Positions 8,506-17,361 of a stretch of DNA of 22,974 nucleotides are shown here, piece by piece (position 1 is the stretch's first letter; each line of letters starts with the position of its first letter). The notes beneath the pieces are model-generated. The model saw nothing but the letters and a program-made list of their open reading frames with translations, ran no database searches and was not told the origin of the DNA. The translations under genes were made by a program, and so were the position numbers. Source of the stretch: Pseudovibrio sp. JCM 19062 (GTDB taxonomy: Bacteria; Pseudomonadota; Alphaproteobacteria; Rhizobiales; Stappiaceae); contig BAXV01000056.1 of NCBI GenBank assembly GCA_001310715.1, positions 1 through 22,974 of the forward strand, written 5' to 3'.

Positions 8506-8531
8506 ATGGCCCGGCGATGAAACCGGGCCAT
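8506..8531 (-). terminator. rho-independent terminator, mainly for the symporter gene
   Basis: ATGGCCCGG and CCGGGCCAT form a perfect 9-bp stem with an 8-base loop. On the minus strand it is followed by five T, placing a proper terminator 25 bases after the AGCS symporter stop. On the plus strand the tail is weaker, but it may also stop toxin transcripts. Confidence 0.82.
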
Positions 8532-8556
8532 TCTTATTTGAAAACTGTGTTTTCTC

Positions 8557-9930
8557 TTATTCAGCCGGAGCCTTAGCAGCTTCTGCAGCCTCATCGCGTT
8601 CAGCGAAGTACTCTTTGGTCAGCTTGAAGACCACAGGGCTCAGCAGTACCAGCGCAATCAGGTTTGGAATAGCCATCATCGCGTTGAGCGTATCAGCCAG
8701 CAGCCAGATGAAGCTCAGTTCTGCAGTTGCGCCGAAGTAGATGGCAGCGACCCAAAGAACACGGTACGGCATCAGTGCGCGTGGACCGAAGAAGAAGCCA
8801 ATGCACTTCTCGCCGTAGAAGCTCCACCCCAGAATGGTGGTGAACGCAAACACGGAGAGCGAGATAGCGATGATGTAGCCACCAACGCCCGGCAGCGCCA
8901 TTTCAAAGGCCAGCGAGGTCAAACCAGCACCGGATTCACCGGAGGTCCATGCACCGGATGCCACAATCGCAAGACCAGTGATGGTACAAACGATGATGGT
9001 GTCGATGAATGTGCCCAGCATCGCGATCAGACCCTGATTAACAGGGCTCTTGGTTTCAGCAACCGCGTGAGCGATTGGCGCAGAACCCAGACCAGCTTCG
9101 TTGGAGAACACGCCGCGAGCAACACCAAAGCGGATCGCAGCCCAAACAGCAGCACCAGCAAAACCACCTTGAGCAGCAGTTCCGGTGAACGCCTGTTCAA
9201 ACACCAGCTCCAGTGCACCACCGATCGCGTCGATGTTGACAAACAGAACAACAAGGCCAGCTACAATGTAGGTAACAGCCATGAACGGAACCAGCTTACC
9301 GGCAACGTTACCGATACGGGTTACACCGCCCAGAACAACAGCCGCAGTCAGCACCATGAGGAGAACAGCGGTTGCCTCTACCGGCATGCTGAAGTTCTCG
9401 TTGAGAACGTTCGCAACACTGTTGGCCTGTACTCCGTTACCAATACCAAACGCAGCAACACCGCCACACAGGGCAAAGGTTGGCGCAAGCCAGTACCACT
9501 TCTTACCCAAGCCGTTCTTGATGTAGTACATCGGGCCGCCAACATAGTTGCCAGCATTGTCGCGTTCGCGGTATTTCACCGCCAGTACAGCTTCTGCATA
9601 CTTGGTCGCCAGACCGACAAGTGCGGTCATCCACATCCAGAACAGAGCACCAGGACCGCCAAGGAACACCGCTGTCGCAACGCCCGCAATGTTACCTGTA
9701 CCGATTGTTGCTGAAAGAGAGGTCATCAGCGCGTTGAAGGGGCTGATTTCGCCACCACCTGCGCCTGTGCGACCTTTCCAGAGCAGGCTAAAACCCGTGC
9801 CCAATCTAAAGATGGGCATTAATTTAAGTCCGATCTGGAGAATTAGTCCAACCCCGAGAATGGCAATAAGCATTATCGGGCCCCAAACGACTGTGTTAAT
9901 CGCGCCTAGGATATTCGTCATTATTTCCAT
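8557..9930 (-). CDS. AGCS family sodium:alanine/glycine symporter
   Basis: Inner-membrane amino-acid importer of the alanine/glycine:cation symporter family (AgcS/DagA), intact at 457 residues. The start is the ATG at 9930-9928 (MEIMTNILGAINTVVWG) because GGGAGG lies six bases upstream; an ATG seven codons earlier would include the ribosome site. The family signature is clear at about residues 70-100: PFNALMTSLSATIGTGNIAG, VATAVFLGGPGALFWMW, then GPMYYIKNGLGKKWYW. Later segments include FSNEAGLGSAPIAHA and FTTILGWSFYGEKC, both typical. About ten or more membrane helices are evident. It is a single-gene unit with its own terminator and an AT-rich upstream region. This is one of the few long genes here with no frameshift. 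Alanine and glycine are family-based substrates. Confidence 0.93.
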   Translation of the reverse strand: MEIMTNILGAINTVVWGPIMLIAILGVGLILQIGLKLMPIFRLGTGFSLLWKGRTGAGGGEISPFNALMTSLSATIGTGNIAGVATAVFLGGPGALFWMWMTALVGLATKYAEAVLAVKYRERDNAGNYVGGPMYYIKNGLGKKWYWLAPTFALCGGVAAFGIGNGVQANSVANVLNENFSMPVEATAVLLMVLTAAVVLGGVTRIGNVAGKLVPFMAVTYIVAGLVVLFVNIDAIGGALELVFEQAFTGTAAQGGFAGAAVWAAIRFGVARGVFSNEAGLGSAPIAHAVAETKSPVNQGLIAMLGTFIDTIIVCTITGLAIVASGAWTSGESGAGLTSLAFEMALPGVGGYIIAISLSVFAFTTILGWSFYGEKCIGFFFGPRALMPYRVLWVAAIYFGATAELSFIWLLADTLNAMMAIPNLIALVLLSPVVFKLTKEYFAERDEAAEAAKAPAE

Positions 9931-10335
9931 GGTTAGCCTCCCACCATGCATTTTTATTAAAAGACGTTTTACATCTTCAACATGCAGCCCGAATACATCT
10001 ACATTAGGCTAATTTCAAACTTTATTGTTTTATTTCAATGACTTAATGGTGGAAATAATTGATTTTGCGTATAATTTTACAAAATTTTTGGTGAAAATAT
10101 CCCGCATTACGGGTTCAAATTATCGATTTCAACCTCGTGATTTGAAAGAATAAGGAAAATTCATCCCGCTTTTTGAGCGCTAGAGGATAATCTAACCAGA
10201 GCACGAAGAGGCCCGAATTGCTGAATGCAGCGCAGCAGAAAACGGACTTCCAGAGGGAGATGAAGGGGCGCAAATGAGGGGGAGCGTTGTTAGGTGCAAG
10301 GCTGTGCACTGCAATAGAGCGTGCAGCCACTGCTA

Positions 10336-10364
10336 TGAAGCTGCCTCAGGAACAGGCAGCTTCA
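10336..10364. other. 11-bp hairpin in the gene-free region
   Basis: TGAAGCTGCCT and AGGCAGCTTCA pair perfectly around the 7-base loop CAGGAAC. No T tract follows on either strand, so it is not a standard terminator. It lies 43 bases before the larger folded element. Confidence 0.5.
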
Positions 10365-10406
10365 AAATGTCATGGATCAGGCCAAAGCCGGAAGGGCGTG
10401 GGGGAG

Positions 10407-10468
10407 TGGTCTGGAGCCACATGGACCGAACGGGATTTCACGTTCCTTGAACCATGCGCTCCAGACCA
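10407..10468. ncRNA. long three-part stem-loop, possible structured RNA or palindromic repeat unit
   Basis: An outer 11-bp stem TGGTCTGGAGC/GCTCCAGACCA (10407-10417 with 10458-10468) encloses ATGG/CCAT (10421-10424 with 10452-10455), then GAACG/CGTTC (10428-10432 with 10441-10445) with an 8-base loop. The three stems are nested in order with small internal bulges, as in a folded RNA. ATGCC/GGCAT follows at 10470-10486. Strand and function are not determined. It lies downstream of the PRISE-like gene on the minus strand, so it could also be its 3' structure. Confidence 0.35.
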
Positions 10469-10507
10469 TATGCCTTAATCCGGCATCTTTGCTCCTATGG
10501 AGCTCGC

Positions 10508-11575
10508 TTAGGGAATAATCCGCTCGGCTCTTAGTCGATCAAACAGGTCGATGAAGCTACGTTCACTATCCTGAAACTCGTTAAACCCAAGCCTGCGGCT
10601 TTTGGTCATGGACATGAGCAACTCGAGTGGACGGCTAAGGTCCAAGTCCGAATGCCAGCCGGAAGCCAGTTTATCCAGAGGGTTCCGTTGCAAGCCATGC
10701 TTCTCAGTCAACTCGTCCCAAGTGCCAGAGCACCCTTTGAGGAAATCTTCGAGTGAACATGTCTGCACAGGCTGTGCTGGAACCTCAAGCTCGAAATATC
10801 GCGCGATCGTGGCCCACATATTGCGCCACCGGATTACTTCGCCATTAACACAGTTAAACGCTTCATTTCGTGCATCCGGTTCCGTCGCAGCCCAATGCAT
10901 TTGTTTTGCGAGGATCCGAGCGTCTGTAAATCCATAAAGACCATTGTAAGAAAACTCAGTTCCTGGAAACGCAAATGGCCGTCCGGTGGCTTTACATATG
11001 GAAGCGAACGTCGCCAGTGTGACGCCCATATTCATCAAGTTTCCGAGGGTATACCCTACAATGGTATCCGCACGATGGACTGACCAACCACAGCCATTTT
11101 GCTCACAATGTTCGAAGAGAACGTCTTCCTGCTCGTAATAAAAATTAGGCTTGTCCAAGCGCGGAAGATCTTCGCGAAATGGAGTTTGTGCTGAAGCAGG
11201 ATCAAATTCACCAAACGGGCCTACATAGTGTTTTCCGCCCGTAACAAGAGCGACATGGCGCAGACGAGAGCTCTTCCTGAACGGAGCAAGCGCCGCTCTC
11301 ATCATCTCACCGTTAATGCGAATGCTGTCCGCCTCATCTTTTCCCAGTGCCCATGCACAATAGAAGATATGGGTGGGGTCAATCTCCGACAATTCTTTGG
11401 CTGCTTTCGCGCGATCGTGGAGGTCTACATTATGACATGTAAGGTACGAGGCACCGCGGACAGGCTGTCGCGCAACTCCATGAATCTCCCAGTCATTAAG
11501 GCTATTCAAATGGGCTGCCAGATTACCACCAGCAATTCCCGTAACTCCAAAAATAAGTGCTCTTTTTGCATACAT
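10508..11575 (-). CDS. PRISE-like NAD(P)-dependent enone reductase (SDR family)
   Basis: Atypical short-chain dehydrogenase related to progesterone 5-beta-reductase/iridoid synthase (PRISE) proteins, which reduce activated C=C bonds with NADPH. It is intact at 355 residues. The cofactor loop is ALIFGVTGIAGGNLAAHL near the N-terminus. DPTHIFYCAWA, HVALVTGGKHYVGPFGE and NFYYEQEDVLFE follow, the last carrying the tyrosine-containing motif of the group (about residue 150). SVHRADTIVGYTLGNLMNMG and EAFNCVNGEVIRWRNMW are also group-typical. AGGAGG lies seven bases before the ATG at 11575-11573. It stands alone with AT-rich DNA upstream and a gene-free region downstream. The natural substrate is unknown; many bacterial relatives are catalysts of unknown purpose. 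Confidence 0.88.
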   Translation of the reverse strand: MYAKRALIFGVTGIAGGNLAAHLNSLNDWEIHGVARQPVRGASYLTCHNVDLHDRAKAAKELSEIDPTHIFYCAWALGKDEADSIRINGEMMRAALAPFRKSSRLRHVALVTGGKHYVGPFGEFDPASAQTPFREDLPRLDKPNFYYEQEDVLFEHCEQNGCGWSVHRADTIVGYTLGNLMNMGVTLATFASICKATGRPFAFPGTEFSYNGLYGFTDARILAKQMHWAATEPDARNEAFNCVNGEVIRWRNMWATIARYFELEVPAQPVQTCSLEDFLKGCSGTWDELTEKHGLQRNPLDKLASGWHSDLDLSRPLELLMSMTKSRRLGFNEFQDSERSFIDLFDRLRAERIIP

Positions 11576-11888
11576 GAGTGTACCTCCTAAAGGTTAGGCA
11601 GGATATAGTTATAGTTGCATGGCAATATTATGTCTTCATGCACTATATGCATCATGTAGATATTCTTTTTCAACGCTTAGAAATATTGCAATAAAATTGA
11701 TTATACATTGATTTACTAAGTAATTTAGAATAGAGAGTCACCTTCGCAGTGCAGCTTATCTCAGTTTGAAGGTGGTCGGGGAGATTGCCGCTATAACGGC
11801 TTGCAAGGTGTGCGCCTGACAGGATCACACACGCTACTGCTGTCAAATCGGGAGGCATATGCCTCCCGATCTATTTCTAAACAGTGCC
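11576..11888. promoter_or_regulatory. AT-rich upstream region of the PRISE-like gene
   Basis: A 313-base gap, AT-rich next to the PRISE-like start and without a credible gene. ATGCA and TGCAT around CTATA (11638-11652) form an inverted repeat about 65 bases before the start codon, a possible regulator site. The palindrome at 11847-11870 at the other end is listed separately. Confidence 0.4.
11847..11870 (-). terminator. 24-base perfect palindrome after the glyoxalase-like gene
   Basis: ATCGGGAGGCAT is followed directly by its reverse complement ATGCCTCCCGAT. It lies 18 bases beyond the stop of the glyoxalase-superfamily gene on the minus strand, where a transcript would fold into a GC-rich hairpin. 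Only two T follow, so termination is likely by position but not certain. Confidence 0.55.
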
Positions 11889-12326
11889 TTAAAGACCCGT
11901 CAGAACCAATTGTGGTTCACCATCAGAGGTCTTCTCACTGGTCGTGCCATCCGCATTCACAGTGCAAGTCACCCGTTGGCGGTAAGCAGAGAAGCTGTCA
12001 AAGCTCACCACATCCACCGGTTGGTCAAAGTGCAGCGTCAGGCGCATCCGGCAGGCGGCCACCGAGCTTTGCACGCCAAGTACCTCCGCATTAAACCGCT
12101 GACCAAGATACCTGCCAGAGACCCGGTCTCCGGGGCGCAAGTACAGCACAGGTGGACGGTTGCCGACTGCCGCATAAAGGGTGTTCCAGTCGCGATAGCC
12201 TTGCTGTTGGGCAATCAGTTCCAGTGTCTGGGAGTGGGATATGGTTTCGCCGCGCTTTTCCAGCGCAACACGCAATTGCTTCGCCTGCGTTTTTAACGCG
12301 GAAAGGGAAGGAAGAGATCCGTTCAT
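11889..12326 (-). CDS. glyoxalase superfamily protein (Glyoxalase_8-like), function unknown
   Basis: Small 145-residue cytoplasmic protein that databases usually name glyoxalase superfamily protein, without a known reaction. The N-terminal helical part reads LSALKTQAKQLRVALEKRGE, TISHSQTLELIAQQQGYRDW and NTLYAAVGNRPP, the recurrent pattern of this family. The C-terminal beta-rich part has VLYLRPGDRVSGRYLGQRF, LTLHFDQPVDVVSFDSFSAY and RQRVTCTVNADGTTSEKTSD. There is no frameshift. It stands alone between the PRISE-like gene and the aldolase on the same strand, separated from each by several hundred or about two hundred bases, so an operon is not indicated. Family recognition rests on pattern memory and the name is not a functional claim. 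Confidence 0.75.
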   Translation of the reverse strand: MNGSLPSLSALKTQAKQLRVALEKRGETISHSQTLELIAQQQGYRDWNTLYAAVGNRPPVLYLRPGDRVSGRYLGQRFNAEVLGVQSSVAACRMRLTLHFDQPVDVVSFDSFSAYRQRVTCTVNADGTTSEKTSDGEPQLVLTGL

Positions 12327-12518
12327 TTCATAGCCTCAAACTATGCGGGGATCAATTTGATGGGGCTCGCATTGCCATCAACCCGCTTGTCTGGGCTGAG
12401 GTCGTCTCTCTTGTTTCAGGCTTCACCATGAGCATTGCTCTGCGAGCGGCAGGGGCCTGATCCCGTGCCGCGCAAATTACAGAGGAAAGCCCATGCTGTC
12501 AAATAAAGACAAAAGATT

Positions 12519-13632
12519 TTAGTAAAACTTACCTCTCGCCGTCACCGGCCAAAGCGTTTCTACCACACCGTCCCGCACACCCACATACCAGTCGTGCAGG
12601 TTACAGGTCGGGTCACAATGACCCGGCACCAGTTTGACCCTTTCATTGATGCTCAGCGTGTTTTCTGGATCTTTCAAAACCCCGTGTTCATCAGAAAAAC
12701 CAAGGGCTTGCAAGTCGGGCCGCTCAAACACAGTGGGTAGGCCGGAATCGATGCTGTGCGCCTTCAGCCCCGCATCACACACCGCCTGTCCATCAACATC
12801 GATGGACATGATTGAGGTGAGCACAAACAGCGCATGGTCAAAGGCAGGCAGCTGTCGGCCAGCCTTGTCCTTCACCTTCCTGTAGTCAGCGTCCATGAAC
12901 AAATAAGAGCCACATTGTAGCTCGTTGTAAACGCCGGAGGACGCCTCAAACGGATAGGTTCCGGTGCCTGCACCGCCGACGATGTCGCACGAGATCTGGT
13001 TTTCCATCAACAGGTCCACCGCCTCCTTGGTGATGGTGATTGCCGTATCCATGAGGCTTTACGGTCTGCGTAGTCATAGGCATGTTGCGCGGCGCCTGAT
13101 AGGACTGAATGCCCGCAAAGCGCAGCTTTGGCGCGGCAAGGACAGCAGTTGCCAGCTCCAATACGGCAACACTATCCGCAACTCCGCACCGACCACCGCC
13201 GCAATCCAGCTCAACCAGAACTTCCAGTTCCGTGCCATGCCTCACTGCGGCCCGCGACAGATCCGTGATGTTCGCCAGATTATCCGTGCAGACGAGAATA
13301 CGCGCGCCAAGCTTGGGCAGCTGCACCAGCCGGTCGATCTTGTAAGGATCACAAACCTCGTTGGAGACCAGAATATCTTTGATACCCGCCCGTGCCAGAG
13401 CCTCGGCCTCGCTCACCTTTTGGCAGCACACCCCGCAGGCCTTGCCCAGTTCCATCTGCAGTTTCGCGATATCGGCAGATTTGTGCATTTTGCAGTGGGC
13501 ACGATGGCGAACACCGTAGCGGGCGATTTCATCGCGCATCTTCAAAAGGTTATGTTCAAACGCCTCAAGGTCTACGATGAGCGCAGGCGTCTGCACCTCT
13601 TCCACTCGCATCCCCGGCAGCAGGAATGTCAT
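12519..13632 (-). CDS. D-threonine aldolase/3-hydroxy-D-aspartate aldolase family PLP enzyme (two frameshifts)
   Basis: Fold-type III PLP enzyme of the DSD1 family, which cleaves D-3-hydroxy amino acids into glycine and an aldehyde or deaminates D-serine. The N-terminal barrel starts VEEVQTPALIVDLEAFEHNL and carries RAHCKMHKSADIAK, including the PLP lysine. LVELDCGGGRCGV follows in the normal place. Two losses break the frame, near 13095 and 13053; restoring them gives AGIQSYQGAAQHAYDYADRK and then MDTAITITKEAVDLL, for about 371 residues. The C-terminus has VPGHCDPTCNLHDWYVGVRD, the metal-binding His and Cys of the family. The start is ATG 13632, with a TTG two codons earlier as an alternative. 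It lies 100 bases after the large ThDP enzyme on the same strand, beyond a hairpin. Exact substrate is uncertain. Confidence 0.87.
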
Positions 13633-13693
13633 AGCCAAGCGTGTACTGGGAAAAATCTGAGGTCACGACAAAGTCCTTGAAACAAGCTCAAAC

Positions 13694-13726
13694 GGCAGAA
13701 GCACTGCACCACACAGCGCTTCTGCC
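13694..13726 (-). terminator. hairpin after the ThDP enzyme gene
   Basis: GGCAGAAGC and GCTTCTGCC form a 9-bp stem continued by CTG/CAG after a single mismatch, with a 7-base loop. On the minus strand a T-rich but interrupted stretch follows. Its place, eight bases past the stop of the ThDP enzyme, fits a terminator or an attenuator before the aldolase gene. Confidence 0.6.
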
Positions 13727-13733
13727 TGCAAGC

Positions 13734-16126
13734 TTAACTCGCCTTGATGTAGCGGATTTTGCCGCCCGTGGAAATCGTCTCCGCTGCCCGCAAGATGGAC
13801 TGGGTGTCGATGCCGTAATGGGCGTAAAGCTCCGCGATGGTGCCCGTCTGGCCAAAGTGTTCAACACCCAGCGTGCGGATGGTATTGCCCTTAACCGCGC
13901 CCAGCCATGCCAGCGTGGCCGGATGGCCATCCAGCACTGTTATCAGTGAGCAATGGTCCGATACATCATCAAACAGGCGTTCGATATGGCTGCGCGCCTG
14001 CACCGTCCCGCGGTCCCGCGCCCGCTGTGCCGCTGTCCACCCTGCGTTGAGACGGTCAGCGGAGGTGATGGCGAGCAAGCCCACGTCGCGGCGATCTTCT
14101 GCCATCAGGCCAACTGCGTTGATGGCCTCTGGTGCGACAGCGCCAGTGTAAGCAATCACGATTTCAGCATTTGGCCCCGGCTTGCGCAGCCAGTAAGCAC
14201 CATTGACCATATCCTGCTCCTGTTCCGCCGAATGGTGCGCTGTGGCTGTTCCAGCGGGCGGGTGGACAGACGCAGATAGATGGAGCCGCCGGTCTGATCC
14301 CGCAGCCACGTGCGCTCATCCGGGTCGCCTTCACCATCGCGCTGCATATAGTCAAACCCAAACCGCATGATAGTCGCCAACTCATCCACGAAGGCAGGCT
14401 CAAACGCGGCTAATCCATCCTGTGCCATGCCGATCAGAGGCGTGCTGATAGACTGGTGCGCCCCACCTTCTGGTGCCAGCGTCACGCCTGAGGCGTTGCC
14501 ACCAGCATAAAGCGGGCGTCCTGATAACAGGCGTAGTTAAGCTGATCCGCCGCGCGCAGAATGAACGGGTCGTAGACCGTGCCAATGGGCAGCAAACGCT
14601 GACCGTTAATGCTGTGGGACAACCCCAGAGCGGACAGCAGCAGGAACAGGTTGGATTCTGCAATACCCAGCTCTATGTGCTGGCCTTGCTGCGAGAACGC
14701 CCACTTGAAGGTGGAGGGAATACGCTCGGCCTTGAAGGTATCGGCCAACTCTTCCTTGGCAAACAGACCGCGCTGGTTGACCCATGGGCCGAGATTGGTT
14801 GAGACCGTTACATCCGGCGCGGTGGTGACGATGTGTTTTGCAAACTCTTCATCCTGCTTGGAAATTTCGTGCAGAATCTGCCCGAACCCCATCTGCGTGG
14901 AGAGCATCTTTTCTGCTACATTGGGCGCGGGCAATTTGGCTGGTACTGGCACGGTTTTCGCGGAGTACCGGCGACTGCCCTTTGAGAAGAACGGCGCTTC
15001 AGCAACGACTTTCTTAAGGCTCTTCGGGTCAGCAGCGCTTTCCCACTTATCCCATTCATGCCCTTCGCGGATGCCTTCCTGCTCGCGGTAGGCGTCCATC
15101 TGCTTGGAGGTCATCAGCTGCATGATTGTCTTTATGTCCGGCGAGCGGCAGGCCAAAGCCCTTTACCGTGTAGCACAGGAACAGGACTGGCCGGTCATGG
15201 GATTGTGCTGCCTCAAAGGCCTCAATCAGCGAGGGCAGGTCATGCCCACCCAGATTGCACATGAGCGTTGACAGCTCGTCATCACTGCGCCGGTTGATCA
15301 GCTCGCTGACCTTGCCTGATCTCCCAGATCATCCAGCAATCGCTTGCGCCATGCTGCCCCACCTTGATAGGCGAGGGCGCAGTAAAGCTGGTTGGGGCAC
15401 TGGTCAATCCAGTCCCGCAGCTTGTCGCCGCCCGGCTCCTTGAAGGCCTCTTCCTGCAAACTGCCAAATTTGAGCGTGACGACATCCCAGCCGAAGTTGC
15501 GGAAGATACTCTCGAACTTCTCCCAAAGCCCCTCACGGATTACGGCATCAAGTGACTGGCGGTTATAGTCCACGATCCACCAACAGTTGCGCAGGCCATG
15601 CTTCCAGCCTTCCAAAAGCGCTTCGTAGATGTTGCCTTCGTCCATCTCCGCATCGCCAACCAGCGAAATCATGTGCCTTCCGGCGCTTTGTTCAGCCGCC
15701 GTGGGCCTTCACATAGTCCTGCACCAGAGAGGAAAACAGGGTGTGGGCCACACCGAGCCCAACAGAGCCGGTTGAAAAATCAACGTCGTCAATGTCCTTG
15801 GTTCGGGAAGGGTAGGACTGCGCCCCATGGAACCCGCGAAAGTTTTGCAGTTTCTCCAGCGTCTGGTTGCCCGCCAGATATTGGATGGCATGGAACACCG
15901 GACCAGCATGAGGCTTCACCGCCACACGGTCTTGCGGGCGCAGGGTATGGAAGTAAAGCGCCGTCATGATGGTGCTGATGGACGCGCAAGAGGCCTGATG
16001 GCCACCGACTTTCACATCACCAACATCTGAATCACGCAGATGGTTGGCATTATGAATAGTCCAGGAGGCCAGCCATCGCACACGGCTTTCCAGCGTACCC
16101 AAAATTTCCAGTGAAGCTACGTCCAT
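13734..16126 (-). CDS. homodimeric pyruvate dehydrogenase E1/transketolase-like ThDP enzyme (six frameshift sites)
   Basis: Thiamin-diphosphate enzyme of the AceE/transketolase-like group, 799 residues when reconstructed, the normal size. The N-terminal part has TIHNANHLRDSD, VKVGGHQASCASISTIMTAL, AVKPHAGPVFHAIQYLAGNQ and SYPSRTKDIDDVDFSTGSVG. The ThDP-binding motif is GDAEMDEGN...WWIVDYNRQS. The pyrimidine-binding part carries the conserved glutamate in QHIELGIAESNLFLLLSALG. Frame breaks lie near 15696, 15674, 15315, 15118 (two bases), 14492 and 14230; restored joins include HGGLNKAPEGHMISLVGDA, LGDQGKVSELINRRSDDE, KDNHAGLMTSKQMD, VATPSGVTLAPEGG and RTIPAEQEQDMVNGAY. The start is ATG 16126 with GGGGA upstream; ATG 16147 is possible. 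No E2 or E3 gene is nearby, so a role in the main PDH complex is not indicated. Confidence 0.85.
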
Positions 16127-16360
16127 TAAATTCCCCGTCGGTTCCATCGGAATCTTTATTATCCGCGAGGCTATCAGGTTGTACGGGGAATATATCTTTT
16201 GAGCAGATTGATTTCCCTTCATGAATAAGGGAAATCATCCCGCATCCCTCCAATTAAGGAAAAATGCTTCCGGCAAGTGGACAATCTACGAACATTAAGC
16301 CCGATGTCTACGTTGAATTATGCGTGGTCCTCCACGATAAAATTCAGGCATGCTGAGCCG

Positions 16361-17293
16361 TCAGGAAGGCTGTAAGTCGTCCTGCTTTACTTTGGAGAGT
16401 CTCTCCATGAAAGCCGGGTTATTTCTTTCAACAAAAGCGATAACGCATACTGCCACAGCCACACCAGCAAACAAATCGACTAGGTGGTGCCCACCATCGA
16501 TCGGCACAGATATTAGAACAAAGATATTCAGCACGAGGATTGGCAAGAACGCAAACCGAATGTTCCAACAAGCATAAACCGTGAGTACGGCCATCACAGT
16601 ATGAAACGATGGCAAGGCAATGAGCCCGGTGAGCTTACTCACCCACAAAGTATCCCAATCGCCGTTACGATATTGAAGGATCAGGTCAACATTTGCTTTA
16701 TTAACAACCACTCCAGCAATATCTGGAACTTCATTGGATAAAGTGTAGTGCACATAAGACCCAAATGACGGTAAGGCCGCCCAAAAGAGGATCGTGATCA
16801 AACTACTAATTACATAGGCGTTTAACACACGATCGAGTTTCTCAAGTTTTCCAGAAAAACTTAAAGCCAGAACAACAAACGCAATCTGCGGCAATGATGA
16901 ACTATAAGCAAACGAGCTTAGCGTATCGAGCCAACCAACATTTTGGACAGCCACAATGAAGTCAGGCCAATAGAATCCGAAGGCACGGTCCCAGGCTGCT
17001 AGCTGACCGTCAATTGTCGGTCGGCCCAGCAGCACAAGCAGATGGTTGAAGATCGATCCTACCATCGTGTAAAGAACGAGATGCAAAGTTGCCTTGCATG
17101 CTTTTGCAATTTTGGGCTCATCACGCATGTAATGGTAGTAGACAGCCACTCCTAATAGAAGGAAGCTAACGCCGACGCTTAAACCAAAACCAGCATAGTC
17201 AGGCCGCTTTGCAAAAAGATAGAAGAGGAATGCATCAAGCAGAAGCAGGATGAGTATAACTTTGTTCCTGAAAGTTTCTGCTTTTGACCACAT
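16361..17293 (-). CDS. PAP2 superfamily membrane phosphatase
   Basis: Integral-membrane phosphatase of the PAP2 superfamily, 310 residues and intact. About seven or eight hydrophobic segments are visible, starting with VILILLLLDAFLFYLF. The active-site motifs sit late in the protein: ALPSFHTVMAVL (PSxH, about residue 230) and PIDGGHHLVDLFAGV (about residue 270), matching conserved motifs C2 and C3 of the family. The N-terminal half with an AWDRAFGFYWPDF segment resembles the AUR1-type inositolphosphorylceramide synthase subgroup seen in many alphaproteobacteria. It probably acts on lipid phosphates or transfers headgroups at the membrane, but the substrate is not shown. An inverted repeat lies immediately in front of the start codon. 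Base composition is more AT-rich than its neighbours. Confidence 0.85.
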   Translation of the reverse strand: MWSKAETFRNKVILILLLLDAFLFYLFAKRPDYAGFGLSVGVSFLLLGVAVYYHYMRDEPKIAKACKATLHLVLYTMVGSIFNHLLVLLGRPTIDGQLAAWDRAFGFYWPDFIVAVQNVGWLDTLSSFAYSSSLPQIAFVVLALSFSGKLEKLDRVLNAYVISSLITILFWAALPSFGSYVHYTLSNEVPDIAGVVVNKANVDLILQYRNGDWDTLWVSKLTGLIALPSFHTVMAVLTVYACWNIRFAFLPILVLNIFVLISVPIDGGHHLVDLFAGVAVAVCVIAFVERNNPAFMERLSKVKQDDLQPS

Positions 17294-17294
17294 G

Positions 17295-17332
17295 CTATGG
17301 ATCCTGAAATTTTACACCTATAGAATCCATAG
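17295..17332 (-). promoter_or_regulatory. inverted repeat covering the ribosome site of the PAP2 gene
   Basis: CTATGGAT (17295-17302) and ATCCATAG (17325-17332) form an 8-bp inverted repeat with a 22-base loop. On the minus strand the second arm holds part of the ribosome-site region (AGGATCC) one base before the ATG. Such a fold could limit translation. This is inference. Confidence 0.4.
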
Positions 17333-17361
17333 TTTCAGTATTTTAAATTTCATTTAAAATT

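Larger units (their letters stand above)
9931..10507. other. 577-base gene-free region with two strong hairpins
   Basis: The left half (9931-10140) is strongly AT-rich and should hold the symporter promoter. The right half has no credible coding frame; the open frames on both strands have no recognisable motif. It contains the hairpin at 10336-10364 and the larger folded element at 10407-10468, both listed separately. Confidence 0.5.

Noticed and set aside
8557..9930. Long plus-strand frames (for example 9067-9714) opposite the AGCS symporter
   Set aside because: Low-complexity Thr/Asn/Arg-rich translations complementary to a well-conserved transporter.
10115..10478. Two short open frames in the gene-free region, one on each strand
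   Set aside because: No recognisable motif, no good ribosome site, and the plus-strand frame runs through the nested hairpins; treated as chance.
11670..11858. 62-residue minus-strand frame in the PRISE upstream gap
   Set aside because: It crosses AT-rich DNA, begins at the palindrome and has no family features.
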